Shown here: positions 34,601 through 35,931 of the stretch, in pieces
How positions within the stretch are numbered: position 1 is the stretch's first letter
Layout: the number at the start of each line of letters is the position of its first letter
Assembly: GCA_034440135.1 (NCBI GenBank)
Contig: JAWXBP010000164.1
Span: 1 to 35,931, forward strand
Direction: 5' to 3'
Length of the DNA stretch: 35,931 nucleotides
Origin: Planctomycetia bacterium
GTDB lineage: Bacteria > Planctomycetota > Planctomycetia > Pirellulales > JALHLM01
The notes under the pieces: generated by a model
What the model was told of the DNA's origin: nothing
What the model saw: the letters and a program-made list of their open reading frames with translations, nothing else
The model's database searches: none
Program-made: the position numbers and the translations under genes

Positions 34601-35931
34601 CGCCGCGCCGAGGCCGACGAACGCTCCACCTCCTTGCAGCGTGAGGGAATCAACCGTGGGATTCGAATCAGCGGTGACGTCGATGTTGCCGCTCAACGAG
34701 CGGAGCGTGGCGTTGTCGACGAACGACTTGACGTCTTTGCCGATTTCGTTCGTCGCCACCGAAGCGCCCAGCGAAACGAACACCGCGCCGGTGCCCGTGC
34801 CGGAGTTGGCTTCGATCGTGGCGTTGTCGATCGCCCGCACGCGGACCAGTCCGGAGGCCTCGATCACGGCGTCGTTCGAGACGTGCGCGTCGACTGTCCC
34901 CGTGATTTCATTCAGCGACACGGAGCCGCCCGCCGCGAAACCGCCCGCGCCGGCGCCGCCGACCGCGAGCGCCGCGATGTCGGCGCTGGAATCGGCCGTC
35001 ACGGTGACGGTGCTTGAAGCGCTATCGAGCGTGGCGTGGTCGACGTAGGCGGTGACCACTCCGTCAAGCTTGTTCGTCGCGACGCCTGCGCCGAATGCCG
35101 CGCCTCCCGCGCCGGCCACGCCGCCCGCGAAGGCTTCGATGGTGGTGTTGTCGTCGGCGGTGACGTTGATCGCGCCGGGCGCGTTGATCGTGGCATTGTT
35201 CGAGACGTGCGCGTCGATGGTCGAAGTGACTTCATTGAACGACACCGAGCCGCCCGCCGCGAAGCCGGCCGCGCCCGCCCCGCCGACAGTCAGTGTGAAC
35301 ATCTCTGAAGTCGACGTAGCGTTGACGTTCACGCCAGCGTTGTCGGAAGTGACCGTGGCCTGATCGACGTAGGCGGTGACGGTGACTTCGATGTCATTCG
35401 TGGAAACGCCCGCGCCAATGGCCGCGCCCGCCGCACCTGCTACACCGCCGCCAAAGGCGTCGAGCGTGGTGCCGTCGGTCGCCAGCACGCTCACGGAATT
35501 GAACGCTTGCACGTTCGCGGAGCCGGAGATGTGGGCGTCGATGGTCGACTGAATCTTGTTGAGCGACACTGAGCCGCCCGCTGCGAAACCGCCTGCGCCG
35601 GCGCCACCGACCGTGACTAACGTGAAGTCGGCGTTATTGGTCGCGGTTACATTCACCAGGCTCGCGGTGGAATCGACGTCGGCGTCGGTGATGAACGCCC
35701 GGACGGTGTTGTTGGCGTCGTTCGTGGAGACCGCCGCGCCAATGGCCGCGCCGCCGGCGCCCGCCACGCCGCCGCCGATCGCTTCGATCGTGGCGTTGTT
35801 GGTCGCCGCGACGATGATCGCCCCCGGCGCGGTAACGTTCCCGCTATTGCCGGAAATATGCGCGTCGACCGTGTTGTGAATGTCGTTGAAGGAAACGGAA
35901 CCGCCGGCCGCGAACCCGCCCGCGCCGGCGC
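16316..35931 (-). CDS. Giant multi-modular secreted surface/adhesion protein (N-terminus beyond the right edge)
   Basis: One minus-strand frame without a stop runs from the window edge to the TGA at 16318-16316, more than 6,530 residues. The GTG at 35767 is only an internal codon, since the same repeats continue upstream. Domains from N to C, by nucleotide: Gly/Ala-rich repeats (35931 to about 30050), a helical Cys-containing island (30050-29811), a filamentous-haemagglutinin-like beta region (29810-28040) and RTX repeats (28040-27120). Next are twelve SdrD-B-like modules (27000-19985), interrupted by a dockerin-like EF-hand pair, three copies of a 168-aa domain and seven FG-GAP/VCBS repeats. 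A second RTX region (19985-16640) and a tail complete it. Numerous D-x-D-G-D motifs imply calcium binding. Such proteins are exported and act in adhesion or surface structure; no secretion genes are visible here. No frameshift interrupts it. Confidence 0.97.
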   Translation of the reverse strand, partial: AGAGGFAAGGSVSFNDIHNTVDAHISGNSGNVTAPGAIIVAATNNATIEAIGGGVAGAGGAAIGAAVSTNDANNTVRAFITDADVDSTASLVNVTATNNADFTLVTVGGAGAGGFAAGGSVSLNKIQSTIDAHISGSANVQAFNSVSVLATDGTTLDAFGGGVAGAAGAAIGAGVSTNDIEVTVTAYVDQATVTSDNAGVNVNATSTSEMFTLTVGGAGAAGFAAGGSVSFNEVTSTIDAHVSNNATINAPGAINVTADDNTTIEAFAGGVAGAGGAAFGAGVATNKLDGVVTAYVDHATLDSASSTVTVTADSSADIAALAVGGAGAGGFAAGGSVSLNEITGTVDAHVSNDAVIEASGLVRVRAIDNATIEANSGTGTGAVFVSLGASVATNEIGKDVKSFVDNATLRSLSGNIDVTADSNPTVDSLTLQGGGAFVGLGAAISLNETHNTVDAHVDNGAQLGRAVGINVTATQNAHVNAIAFGANGGVAAGGFVRADAIDTGTTRAFVGDNVIVGDAVDAAKQVTNLSILAKSISTVDSEATAGAFGVVAGSGAESHADSAPIVDAHVGTAAVINLLGSLSVTAQAEADADAQGIGITIGLGAVGISIGDASVAADLKAFVGQNASITVAGDITVQSAHNYTLAGATINKGAGATAIAPSGGLIAGAGADADALSAAVVDTFVNANATLRAGGDIRVLSLVHNDAEADATGAAGGLIGVGASLADATVGGTTKAHVDGNITDANNLFVQTTTTQRAEADGQAVSGGLAAGAGADIDANVNPTVQAFLGNGANITVDTDVTVSSQTTADANASALGVSIGAVAIAVSLADATLEPTIDTFIGNAQVNAGRDISVIAAHNYTLAGAVIAGGATANATTPSGGALAGAGADTNAIARANVEAFVSGGASLNANRDIFVSALSSNDAEADATGIAGGIVGIGATLADATSQGTTSAHFDGDVTDGRDLSVRTTTNELADARSIGVSGGIVAGASTDSDSIVNPTVRAFVGNGANILLDRHLNVSGQASADSTALAAGVSIGGVAIGVSNADAVLEPDLETSIGNATVTTGGGIFVTSAHNYQLDGNLINRGASANATTPAGGLIAGSGADANAFARANVDTFVNGGATLSAGGDIAIVSWNNNDAEADGTGVAGGLVGIGSTLAGATSGGTTTAQMNGAVSDGNSLAVRTFTSQTAEADSRAVAGGIIAGSGSAAEATVNPTIRAFVGNGGSVDVDNDVAITSEIRTDADADARGVNAGVVAVGISQSDATINADIETSAGQNTVIRAGRDIVILSAHNYTLGGGVIANSANAYASAPAGGLIAAVGADADAVTTGNTDTFARAGALLDAGRDVTVKSLANNVATSHSIGIAAGIVGIGASRADSRVTGTTRAHIDDGATVEAGQGGNAGNLDVIADGRNVANAEGDATSGGLIGVATTSADTTVTVNTDAFIGDANVTTTGDTRVNALSQGDATSHADGVAGGLGAAGLVDATATLTGDVQAHVNNGATITAGNNSVAGDLEVRAQSVHTSFADADGTAVGLIGATANVAEATTHVGVNAFLGDITAVVGDNVVVQATADNDSTSRADGLAAGLGAVGASRADATVRGGIEAHINSGANVSAGTPARLSDITIVAEAFNYLTASNATNTADAAADATAAGLVGIVPGTSANSTMDVDFRAFIGDATLTATDDILIDADSRNNALADADAFAAGLFAAGFVDARATMGTMETIAEVRAGASLNAGGGVTIRALSKNDANVSANAGQGGLLAVGGSSARASLTNRTRAEIGDNASVVADGVIDVRAESRFLVTPHSTSNTPIAAITTNESGATATVDSETVARIGANANVVGGDVSVTATDVDGKAQAFANAGGLGFGAFSDAFGTVDATVLAKVIVASGANIEANGTGASLGQTTIAARQELVNTKTDVRAASAGGFGGATGKSTNLKVARADVNVAAGVDITTHDLDVEAFAHKFETEATKLERYEEFVEVDLDTLADLVLDAAEGVLTVAGEIVCLWGLICDAEGAIDDGFEAVRGITGNSEVYIYTLDQGLPGPVVESTINFNADVTITGGAAPEAEIDAAGRVTKADNVTVRDGNGNVVPVGGIVSTPDIVIDAIINDDPQGTIRLEAEGETAGHSNFFFNTAFDHVTILNQSAKNLIVNNIDVSQIPGTPPIQIIGAPNNFTYDVFTNAVDTDVSIENTNAANRNIILRGHIENQGGVTVLNNAGGGILSEDQDPTNSKQFAETASYVRTREIRVDAAGTIGRVNGLNTERLFVRIARSLAAPTPGVELLGDDGVYVDVTLGVSDGSPLELTLGGQGETAGDIDRIESISGDVDIRYNGAIKVQPNKTVVPATSTLHLGQIAAAGNITVLAFAGTKDAIVASSHIRIDETVSAPNGKVAILTRRGNIEAGAPGHLIVAEDVALVVDAIVVGGVVMPDPGVGHIGTSLSPIRINQQASSLDARASEDIFVTEISGSMTVGDVTSTQGNVTLNVIDGSAGHLLLPAGSSVSTPQGSSFLNAGDNVTFAVGATISAGVASYIKADYQNTEAAGSQVEIHGTFDAPFVEVRADEDVDTFNLTSAPDDGVMFVIGGRAADQFTISIPALDSATLVAVFGDLPIGEGAPGEDDDVVDASGSVLGITIDTGGGQDLVTGGQGNDRIALGGGHDIVNAGDGDDLAYGDAYFEIDVPTRTVDPVYSARQTSFFLPLFFVNPAAFAGADILYGNDGNDELHGDGNEDKIFGQDGDDSLFGGSGRDFLLGDIGNDNLDGGSGDDFLSGGIDTGVRLTLGDLIRAEFGDYLDGASGNDLVIGGQALGYPLLDNLVVEHFKDLFDSNSPNPLLVAPDDENEDFLALLATFITAGSDGSDIVHGGHGNDLMTGEEGADNLFGDYGNDVMFGYRIGSISATDEDRLEGGPDNDDPMCGTLGVNVMIGGTSDMNLDYILSNPGAPSGGPFYGGYGITSCVIPDPVVLPVLPVSIAGQKFKDLDGDGVKGPGEPGLNDWVIELYDEEGELIATTVTASVDVDSSGDIDPLTEMGLYSFTDVSVGGTVVGLNPGVYHVAEVQQADFLNTLPFGSYTVTLPNGGSATAETFTALGGLSIFGYTLALDSGPDPADVQTAEDIDFGNIEYGEIHGTKWEDIDGDGVFDPEENILAGWTIVLVNDGGFVDVQVTDEFGQYHFTQLLPDTYSVVEFGQLGWVQTFPSTGFHSIDLSFDEVVNNVDFGNAEAVFIDGTKYEDLDGDGVLDRDGEGKPTEPALAGWTIYLDQNQNGALDAGELSTITDAFGGYRFDNLKPGTYYVAEVAQAGWQQSFDNTTLPGGVHEVTLLSGQFRFGADFLNYRLGSIAGFKWHDIDADGTLDLFTEPLLEGWTIYLDLNENGQLDDGEPTDVTDDNGLFSFENLRPGNYVIGEVVQSGWTQTFPEPAVSPLRRFVPFFRGWVPSLNDLDGGRDPRFHHLAVSSGESDFAAFGNTQRADIFGTKYEDLDGDGQRDAGEPGLPGWRVWIDVNGNGSRDTFEPNMLTREDDPDTDFDEAGAYSFLDMPARTYTIYEEMDVKWLQSRPGDPRSTPEPQIVLNAVGNVEHVDFANLRSGEIHGQKFNDINGDGQRNSDENGVYTEPGLAGWTIYVDLNNNGILDVHPIFGIPLEPFTITAEDDLTTVLDETGAFSFQGLLPGDYRIREVLQAGWKQTTPGLDQNGSHDATIRSGDLRNRFNFGNVRAGGIGGTKWWDLNADGKRQDNEPGLAGWTIYVDLNNNGQLDRDNEGQPLEPFAITQTDNPATPLNDTGAYAIPDVPAGSYVVSEELRPGWTRTYPSDPAVNGHKIDLLQQQVLVGIDFGNTIFGDCNGDRRVDGEDVADFQEAFHSVRGQDNYNSCFDSDRDGDVDFVDLFNFRQNIGVEIPPVPQNSEADDDGGAGGGDPPGTLTGTKWNDLDGDGKQAANEPGLPGWTIYLDLNHNRIFDRDALGNPLEPFTITTEDDPQTEFFDEAGRYRFERLELARYEVAEVAQAGWTQTFPTPRSRFGFDDLALGARFPVGRTLQITSTDGYLAQLATEQFFFSNGTPTNNGVMQVDDNSQAGDAGQELQVNNINLRFDFTSTMERVSIKFGYFGGNVNLAVNGDFRNVSNFAALNGQTIGGAMVVVVSTPGAPFGTIELIGDVDSFTIGGQELFVDLLTVQRAGLGVHVVDLRQGSATGRDFGNRLVAGGISGTKWNDVDGDGSQDDLEDGLPGWTIYVDLNNNRQFDAGEPFDITNERGAYFIQSVPAGEHAVGEVPQEGWKQTFPAITPVAFRFEDLPSETNYSVGETFTTTGALGSIATAVARPFIFSDGTPFEEGQASVGPSGANGSGQGLFLGNINLSFTFNTVVDVLVLRYGDFGGSFNVSINGDFRNVKNLLDLNGQTIGGAQIVVNQPEGAFGIFGVLGNVTSFAIGGQEFAIDDLTIGIRGLGVHVVTVTPDENVTGIDFGNQRTNGRIFGTKWNDTNGDGRRTDDEQVLAGWTIYLDLNNNGQFDEGEPNDVTDENGAYSFTGLAADTYTVAEVLQEGWEQTYPDAPLRVFGFEDLPLETTYTVGETFDTVGMFGAVAHATMEPFFFVPGQSTSSGFAQVENEGNAGDEGHELLVNNINLTFTFDAAVSELSIRFADFGGSENLGVNGDLRIGEINDFDGLNIGGAQVTVIQDPESNLGTIIVQGAITSFTIGGQEFFIDLLRLDQGGPGVHVVEVGPETTIEGLDFGNRQPECGITGTKFEDLDGDGVRDPQEPGLPGVIIYLDLNNNGILDRDANGRPNEPFRTTLQDNPDTRPDESGRYFFDGLDCGTYIVREEVPDGYVQTVPVVSFTGSTNYDVGNVPVDIASGDFNGDGFADLATANASSGNVSILINDKTGHYLPAVQYNAGAQPSALIAADLDGDLDIDLAVSVRGKSAVAVLFNNGAGVFALAAEYQTGNVPEDIAAGDFDGDGDIDVATANIQDSSVTVLLNAGNGSFGAPEAYDVPALPTALVVADFNNDHFPDLAVTSLEIGAVTVLLNKANGEGTFGALGPFDAGFGSQSIAAGDFDQNGDIDLAVGNQSGDGGARIAILMNQGGVGASVSFAEPVTFFVANNPAGIAVGDFNGDEYPDLAVTDSATGEVLIVLNTQQGAFGDPISFPVGTSPGAVVTEDLNNDNLLDLAVANVESNNVTVLLLGGEPGAHVVELPSGTIATGRDFGNFREGIITGQKFHDMDCAGDRDENDPGLAGVTIYIDANNNGEFDAGELFGVTGENGFYVITGVGPGTHVVREVVPDGYFPSFPASGVHLVTMAVSGQTIAGIDFGNFTKVVLPDGDDYIYGHAGDDILYGDNVIDNPCVVSVGGKDHLYGLEGNDTLIGQLNDDTYHFLPAPTAGSGDEIDTVVELPDAGTDEPTDEGRRDRLDFSALGPNEPVIIDLSGTPPASFTEANQIAEHRRTDGTSDTHKVVTDVYENFANFEQLVGGASDDILVGNDRDNLLDGRDGSDYMQGGAGDDTYVFVLGNPDDEDEIIETIGSDTLDFSLINVPVIVDLSTPPILLPAPIVARYGTPERTVTSTVPGLFENVIGTQADDIIRGSDEANSLAGSGGEDQINGLGGDDELLGGADNDDYLFENNWGNDTIIEFAGEGDDDTLDFSAVTVDLVFTVGLGFVTATDGVNLATHPANNIERLIGGTGNDTLVAADTPNTWIIDGVNSGTLNGVHFSDMNNLTGGADSDTFIFLPGGSITGSIDGGLGDDLILGDNVATIWNIIAADTGNAGMVALFLGIENLLGGLDVDQFNFADAATLTGNIDGGDGDDVFDYTAYSTPVEVNLPLGTSTGVGSHSHIERFLGGTASDTLIGYDIPNIWNITALNAGTIGGVTFDGFENLTGGVEADAFVFADGAGVNGVIDGGAGSDTLDYSAYTTAVEINLGASTATGTGGVADIENAIGGTASDTLIGPDAATTWNITALDAGDVAGITFSSFENLSGGLDEDSFIIADAAGITGTIDGGDGSDTLDLSAATTPVEVNLNANTATSTGGIANLEVVIGGGDVDTLIATDVVNLWTLSGTNAGTVNSVAFQSFENLTGGIDADAFDFGDGAAIDGLVDGGDGNDTLDYTAYNANVEVDLQNATATGTAGIANIESFIGGAGDDSLIGANVANAWNLSAANAGDVNGVTFSNFENLTGGTDVDAFTLADAATLTGTIDGGDGDDTLDYAAYTTPVEVALGANSATGLGSFANIESFIGGADSDTLVGDDIANAWDLTGANAGDVNGVNFTGFENLTGGTDADSFTFADAATIDGVLDGGDGDDAIDYSAYATPVEVNLELGTATGTGGIANIENFLGGAGSDTFIGPNAANTWNISAQNAGDVNGVTFASFENLTGGTLDDLYIFADGVGVDAVLDGEAGTDTLDYSAYTTPAEINLAAGTATGTGGIEDIEGCLDCTVNLTRRVKPRSSLNGRLGANETIDQLGPANRFDLDEQLFDFDDLPGSATDGYRKADRPQRDELRAIDELMHSTGKSWWGVDETPAAGRQSKPNGKRRLLD
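16640..18780 (-). repeat. 99-residue tandem repeats with RTX-like motifs
   Basis: The conserved F-E-N-L-T-G-G site recurs at exactly 297-nt spacing (reference base 16815, 17112, 17409, 17706, 18003, 18300 and 18597), then once at 183 nt (18780). Each unit has the order FENLTGG, DAF-FADAA, IDGGDGDDTLDYSAY, a PVEVNL strand, TGTGGIANIE, IGG-SDTLIG and W-N-I. Glycine/aspartate motifs resemble calcium-binding RTX nonapeptides. Confidence 0.9.
18780..19985 (-). other. RTX (hemolysin-type calcium-binding) block of the giant protein, C-terminal
   Basis: Degenerate nonapeptides appear as GDDYIYGHAGDDILYGDN, GLEGNDTLIG, GGASDDILVG, DGSDYMQGGAGDDTYVF and GLGGDDELLGGADNDDYLF. They alternate with short beta segments such as DRLDFSALGPNEPVIIDLSG. 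This is the classic beta-roll calcium-binding pattern and leads into the 99-aa repeats. Confidence 0.85.
20345..21430 (-). other. Seven FG-GAP/VCBS-type repeats in the giant protein
   Basis: Seven calcium-loop repeats are visible, including DFNGDGFADLATANA, DLDGDLDIDLAVSV, DFDGDGDIDVATAN, DFNNDHFPDLAVTS, DFDQNGDIDLAVGN, DFNGDEYPDLAVTD and DLNNDNLLDLAVAN, each about 45-50 residues apart. Such repeats form a beta-propeller; seven is the usual blade number, so this is probably one complete propeller. It lies inside the linker of SdrD-B-like module 11. Confidence 0.85.
21757..22265 (-). repeat. 168-aa inserted domain, copy 3
   Basis: It starts near FGFEDLPLETTYTVGETF and ends at GPGVHVV. It shares NINLTFTF, FADFGGS-N, NGDLR, IGGAQV and FTIGGQEFFID with copies 1 and 2. 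It is a beta-rich, jelly-roll-like domain that I cannot assign to a named family. It interrupts module 10 between Q-T-Y-P and H-V-V. Confidence 0.85.
22563..23063 (-). repeat. 168-aa inserted domain, copy 2
   Basis: It starts near FRFEDLPSETNYSVGETF and ends at GLGVHVV, sharing NINLSFTF, YGDFGGSFN, NGDFRNVKN, GQTIGGAQ and FAIGGQEFAID with the other copies. It interrupts module 9 at the same linker. Confidence 0.85.
23358..23870 (-). repeat. 168-aa inserted domain, copy 1
   Basis: It starts near FGFDDLALGARFPVGRTL and ends at GLGVHVV, sharing NINLRFDF, FGYFGGNVN, NGDFRNVSN, GQTIGGAM and FTIGGQELFVD with the other copies. It interrupts module 8 at the same linker. Confidence 0.85.
24230..24394 (-). 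other. Dockerin-like EF-hand pair inside the giant protein
   Basis: This 55-residue segment contains two calcium loops, D-C-N-G-D-R-R-V-D-G-E-D and D-S-D-R-D-G-D-V-D-F-V-D, each followed by a helix (FQEAFHSV, LFNFRQNIG). That is the dockerin type I layout. It follows the D-F-G-N end of module 7 and is followed by an acidic Gly-rich linker (EADDDGGAGGGDPPG). Confidence 0.8.
27120..28040 (-). other. First RTX block of the giant protein
   Basis: RTX-like nonapeptides include GGGQDLVTGGQGNDRIALGG, NDGNDELHGDGNEDKIFG, DGDDSLFGGSGRDFLLG, GGSGDDFLSGG and GGHGNDLMTGEEGADNLFG. The series is broken by two non-RTX inserts of about 35 and 70 residues rich in Phe, Leu and Pro. Confidence 0.85.
28040..29810 (-). 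other. Beta-helix-like region of the giant protein
   Basis: About 590 residues have alternating short strands and N/G turns, with phrases such as NRNIILRGHIENQGGVTVLN, NGKVAILTRRGNIEAG and TQGNVTLNVIDGSAG. These resemble filamentous-haemagglutinin-type solenoids. No strict repeat period is seen. Confidence 0.6.
29811..30050 (-). other. Helical, cysteine-containing island
   Basis: Residues from HDLDVEAFAHKFETEATKLE through DLDTLADLVLDAAEG to AGEIVCLWGLICDAEG look helical and include a short hydrophobic stretch with two cysteines. They stand out in an otherwise all-beta protein. Confidence 0.6.
30050..31600 (-). repeat. Degenerate Gly/Ala-rich repeats of the giant protein
   Basis: Units alternate an A-D-G-x-A-A-G-L-G-A-x-G motif, an A-x-A-T-V segment, AHINSGANVSAG-like turns and a V-V-A-x-A strand. 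They continue the pattern of the 218-aa repeats but with irregular lengths. Confidence 0.75.
31600..34330 (-). repeat. 218-residue supra-repeats of the giant protein
   Basis: The phrase S-A-H-N-Y-x-L recurs with its Tyr codon at 32036, 32693, 33347 and 34001, that is at 657, 654 and 654 nt. Each unit holds two related halves, one with PSGGLIAGAGADADA and the other with GVSIG-VAIGVS-ADATLEP, joined by ADATG-AGG-VGIGA-LADAT and VNPTVRAFVGNGANI. Each half is about 109 residues, like the units upstream. Confidence 0.9.
34330..35931 (-). repeat. 108-residue Gly/Ala-rich repeats of the giant protein
   Basis: The GGAGAGGFAAGGSVS motif recurs with a reference base at 34923, 35247, 35571 and 35898 (324, 324 and 327 nt). 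Each is followed by N-x-x-x-x-T-V/I-D-A-H and a second motif, GGVAGAGGAA-GAGV-TN, half a unit later. The series runs off the window edge, so the number of copies is unknown. Confidence 0.92.

Noticed and set aside
33065-35017. Plus-strand open frame of 650 codons
   Set aside because: Antisense shadow whose apparent repeats simply copy the periodicity of the true gene.
35765-35767. GTG at 35767 as the start of the giant gene
   Set aside because: The frame stays open to the window edge and the same 108-aa repeat continues upstream, so this codon is internal.

Overview
The window looks like a stretch of planctomycete chromosome, probably of the Pirellulales type. This is inferred from gene content. 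The clues are high GC, a twin-arginine-exported Gfo/Idh oxidoreductase, small membrane proteins beginning like ANPYKSPP, intergenic palindromes, and a giant surface protein combining SdrD-B-like, RTX, FG-GAP and dockerin-like modules. No rRNA, tRNA, CRISPR array, transposase, phage gene or classical defence locus was recognised.

Left part (1-5758): the N-terminal end of a probable Ycf46-like AAA+ ATPase runs off the left edge on the minus strand. It is followed by purD, an exported Gfo/Idh/MocA oxidoreductase and a small two-helix membrane protein, all on minus. Three plus-strand genes come next: a 74-residue unknown, a DUF309 protein and a stand-alone LON-domain protein.

Middle part (5759-15417): a minus-strand run encodes a small membrane protein, a large exported protein of unknown function, an ABC ATPase and an ABC-2 permease. 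It is probably one transporter system. Next comes a 753-residue coiled-coil protein with a good sigma-70-like promoter. A CorC/HlyC-type CNNM/CBS membrane protein diverges from it and ends in a 12-bp minisatellite that starts at its own stop codon.

Right part (15418-35931): after a nested palindrome and a GNAT acetyltransferase, one uninterrupted minus-strand reading frame fills the remaining 19.6 kb and is still open at the window edge (more than 6,530 residues seen, N-terminus missing). From N to C it holds Gly/Ala-rich repeats with 108-aa and then 218-aa periods, a short helical cysteine-containing island, a beta-helix-like stretch, an RTX block, and twelve SdrD-B-like modules. The SdrD-B series contains a dockerin-like EF-hand pair, three copies of a ~168-aa domain and seven FG-GAP/VCBS repeats. 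A second RTX region with an exact 99-aa tandem period and a non-repetitive tail follow. It is almost certainly a secreted, calcium-dependent surface or adhesion protein.

At least four sequence families of long intergenic inverted repeats sit at gene ends. The strongest candidates for something undescribed are the domain logic of the giant protein, especially the repeated use of one linker as an insertion site, and these palindromes. No new enzymatic or defence system was found.
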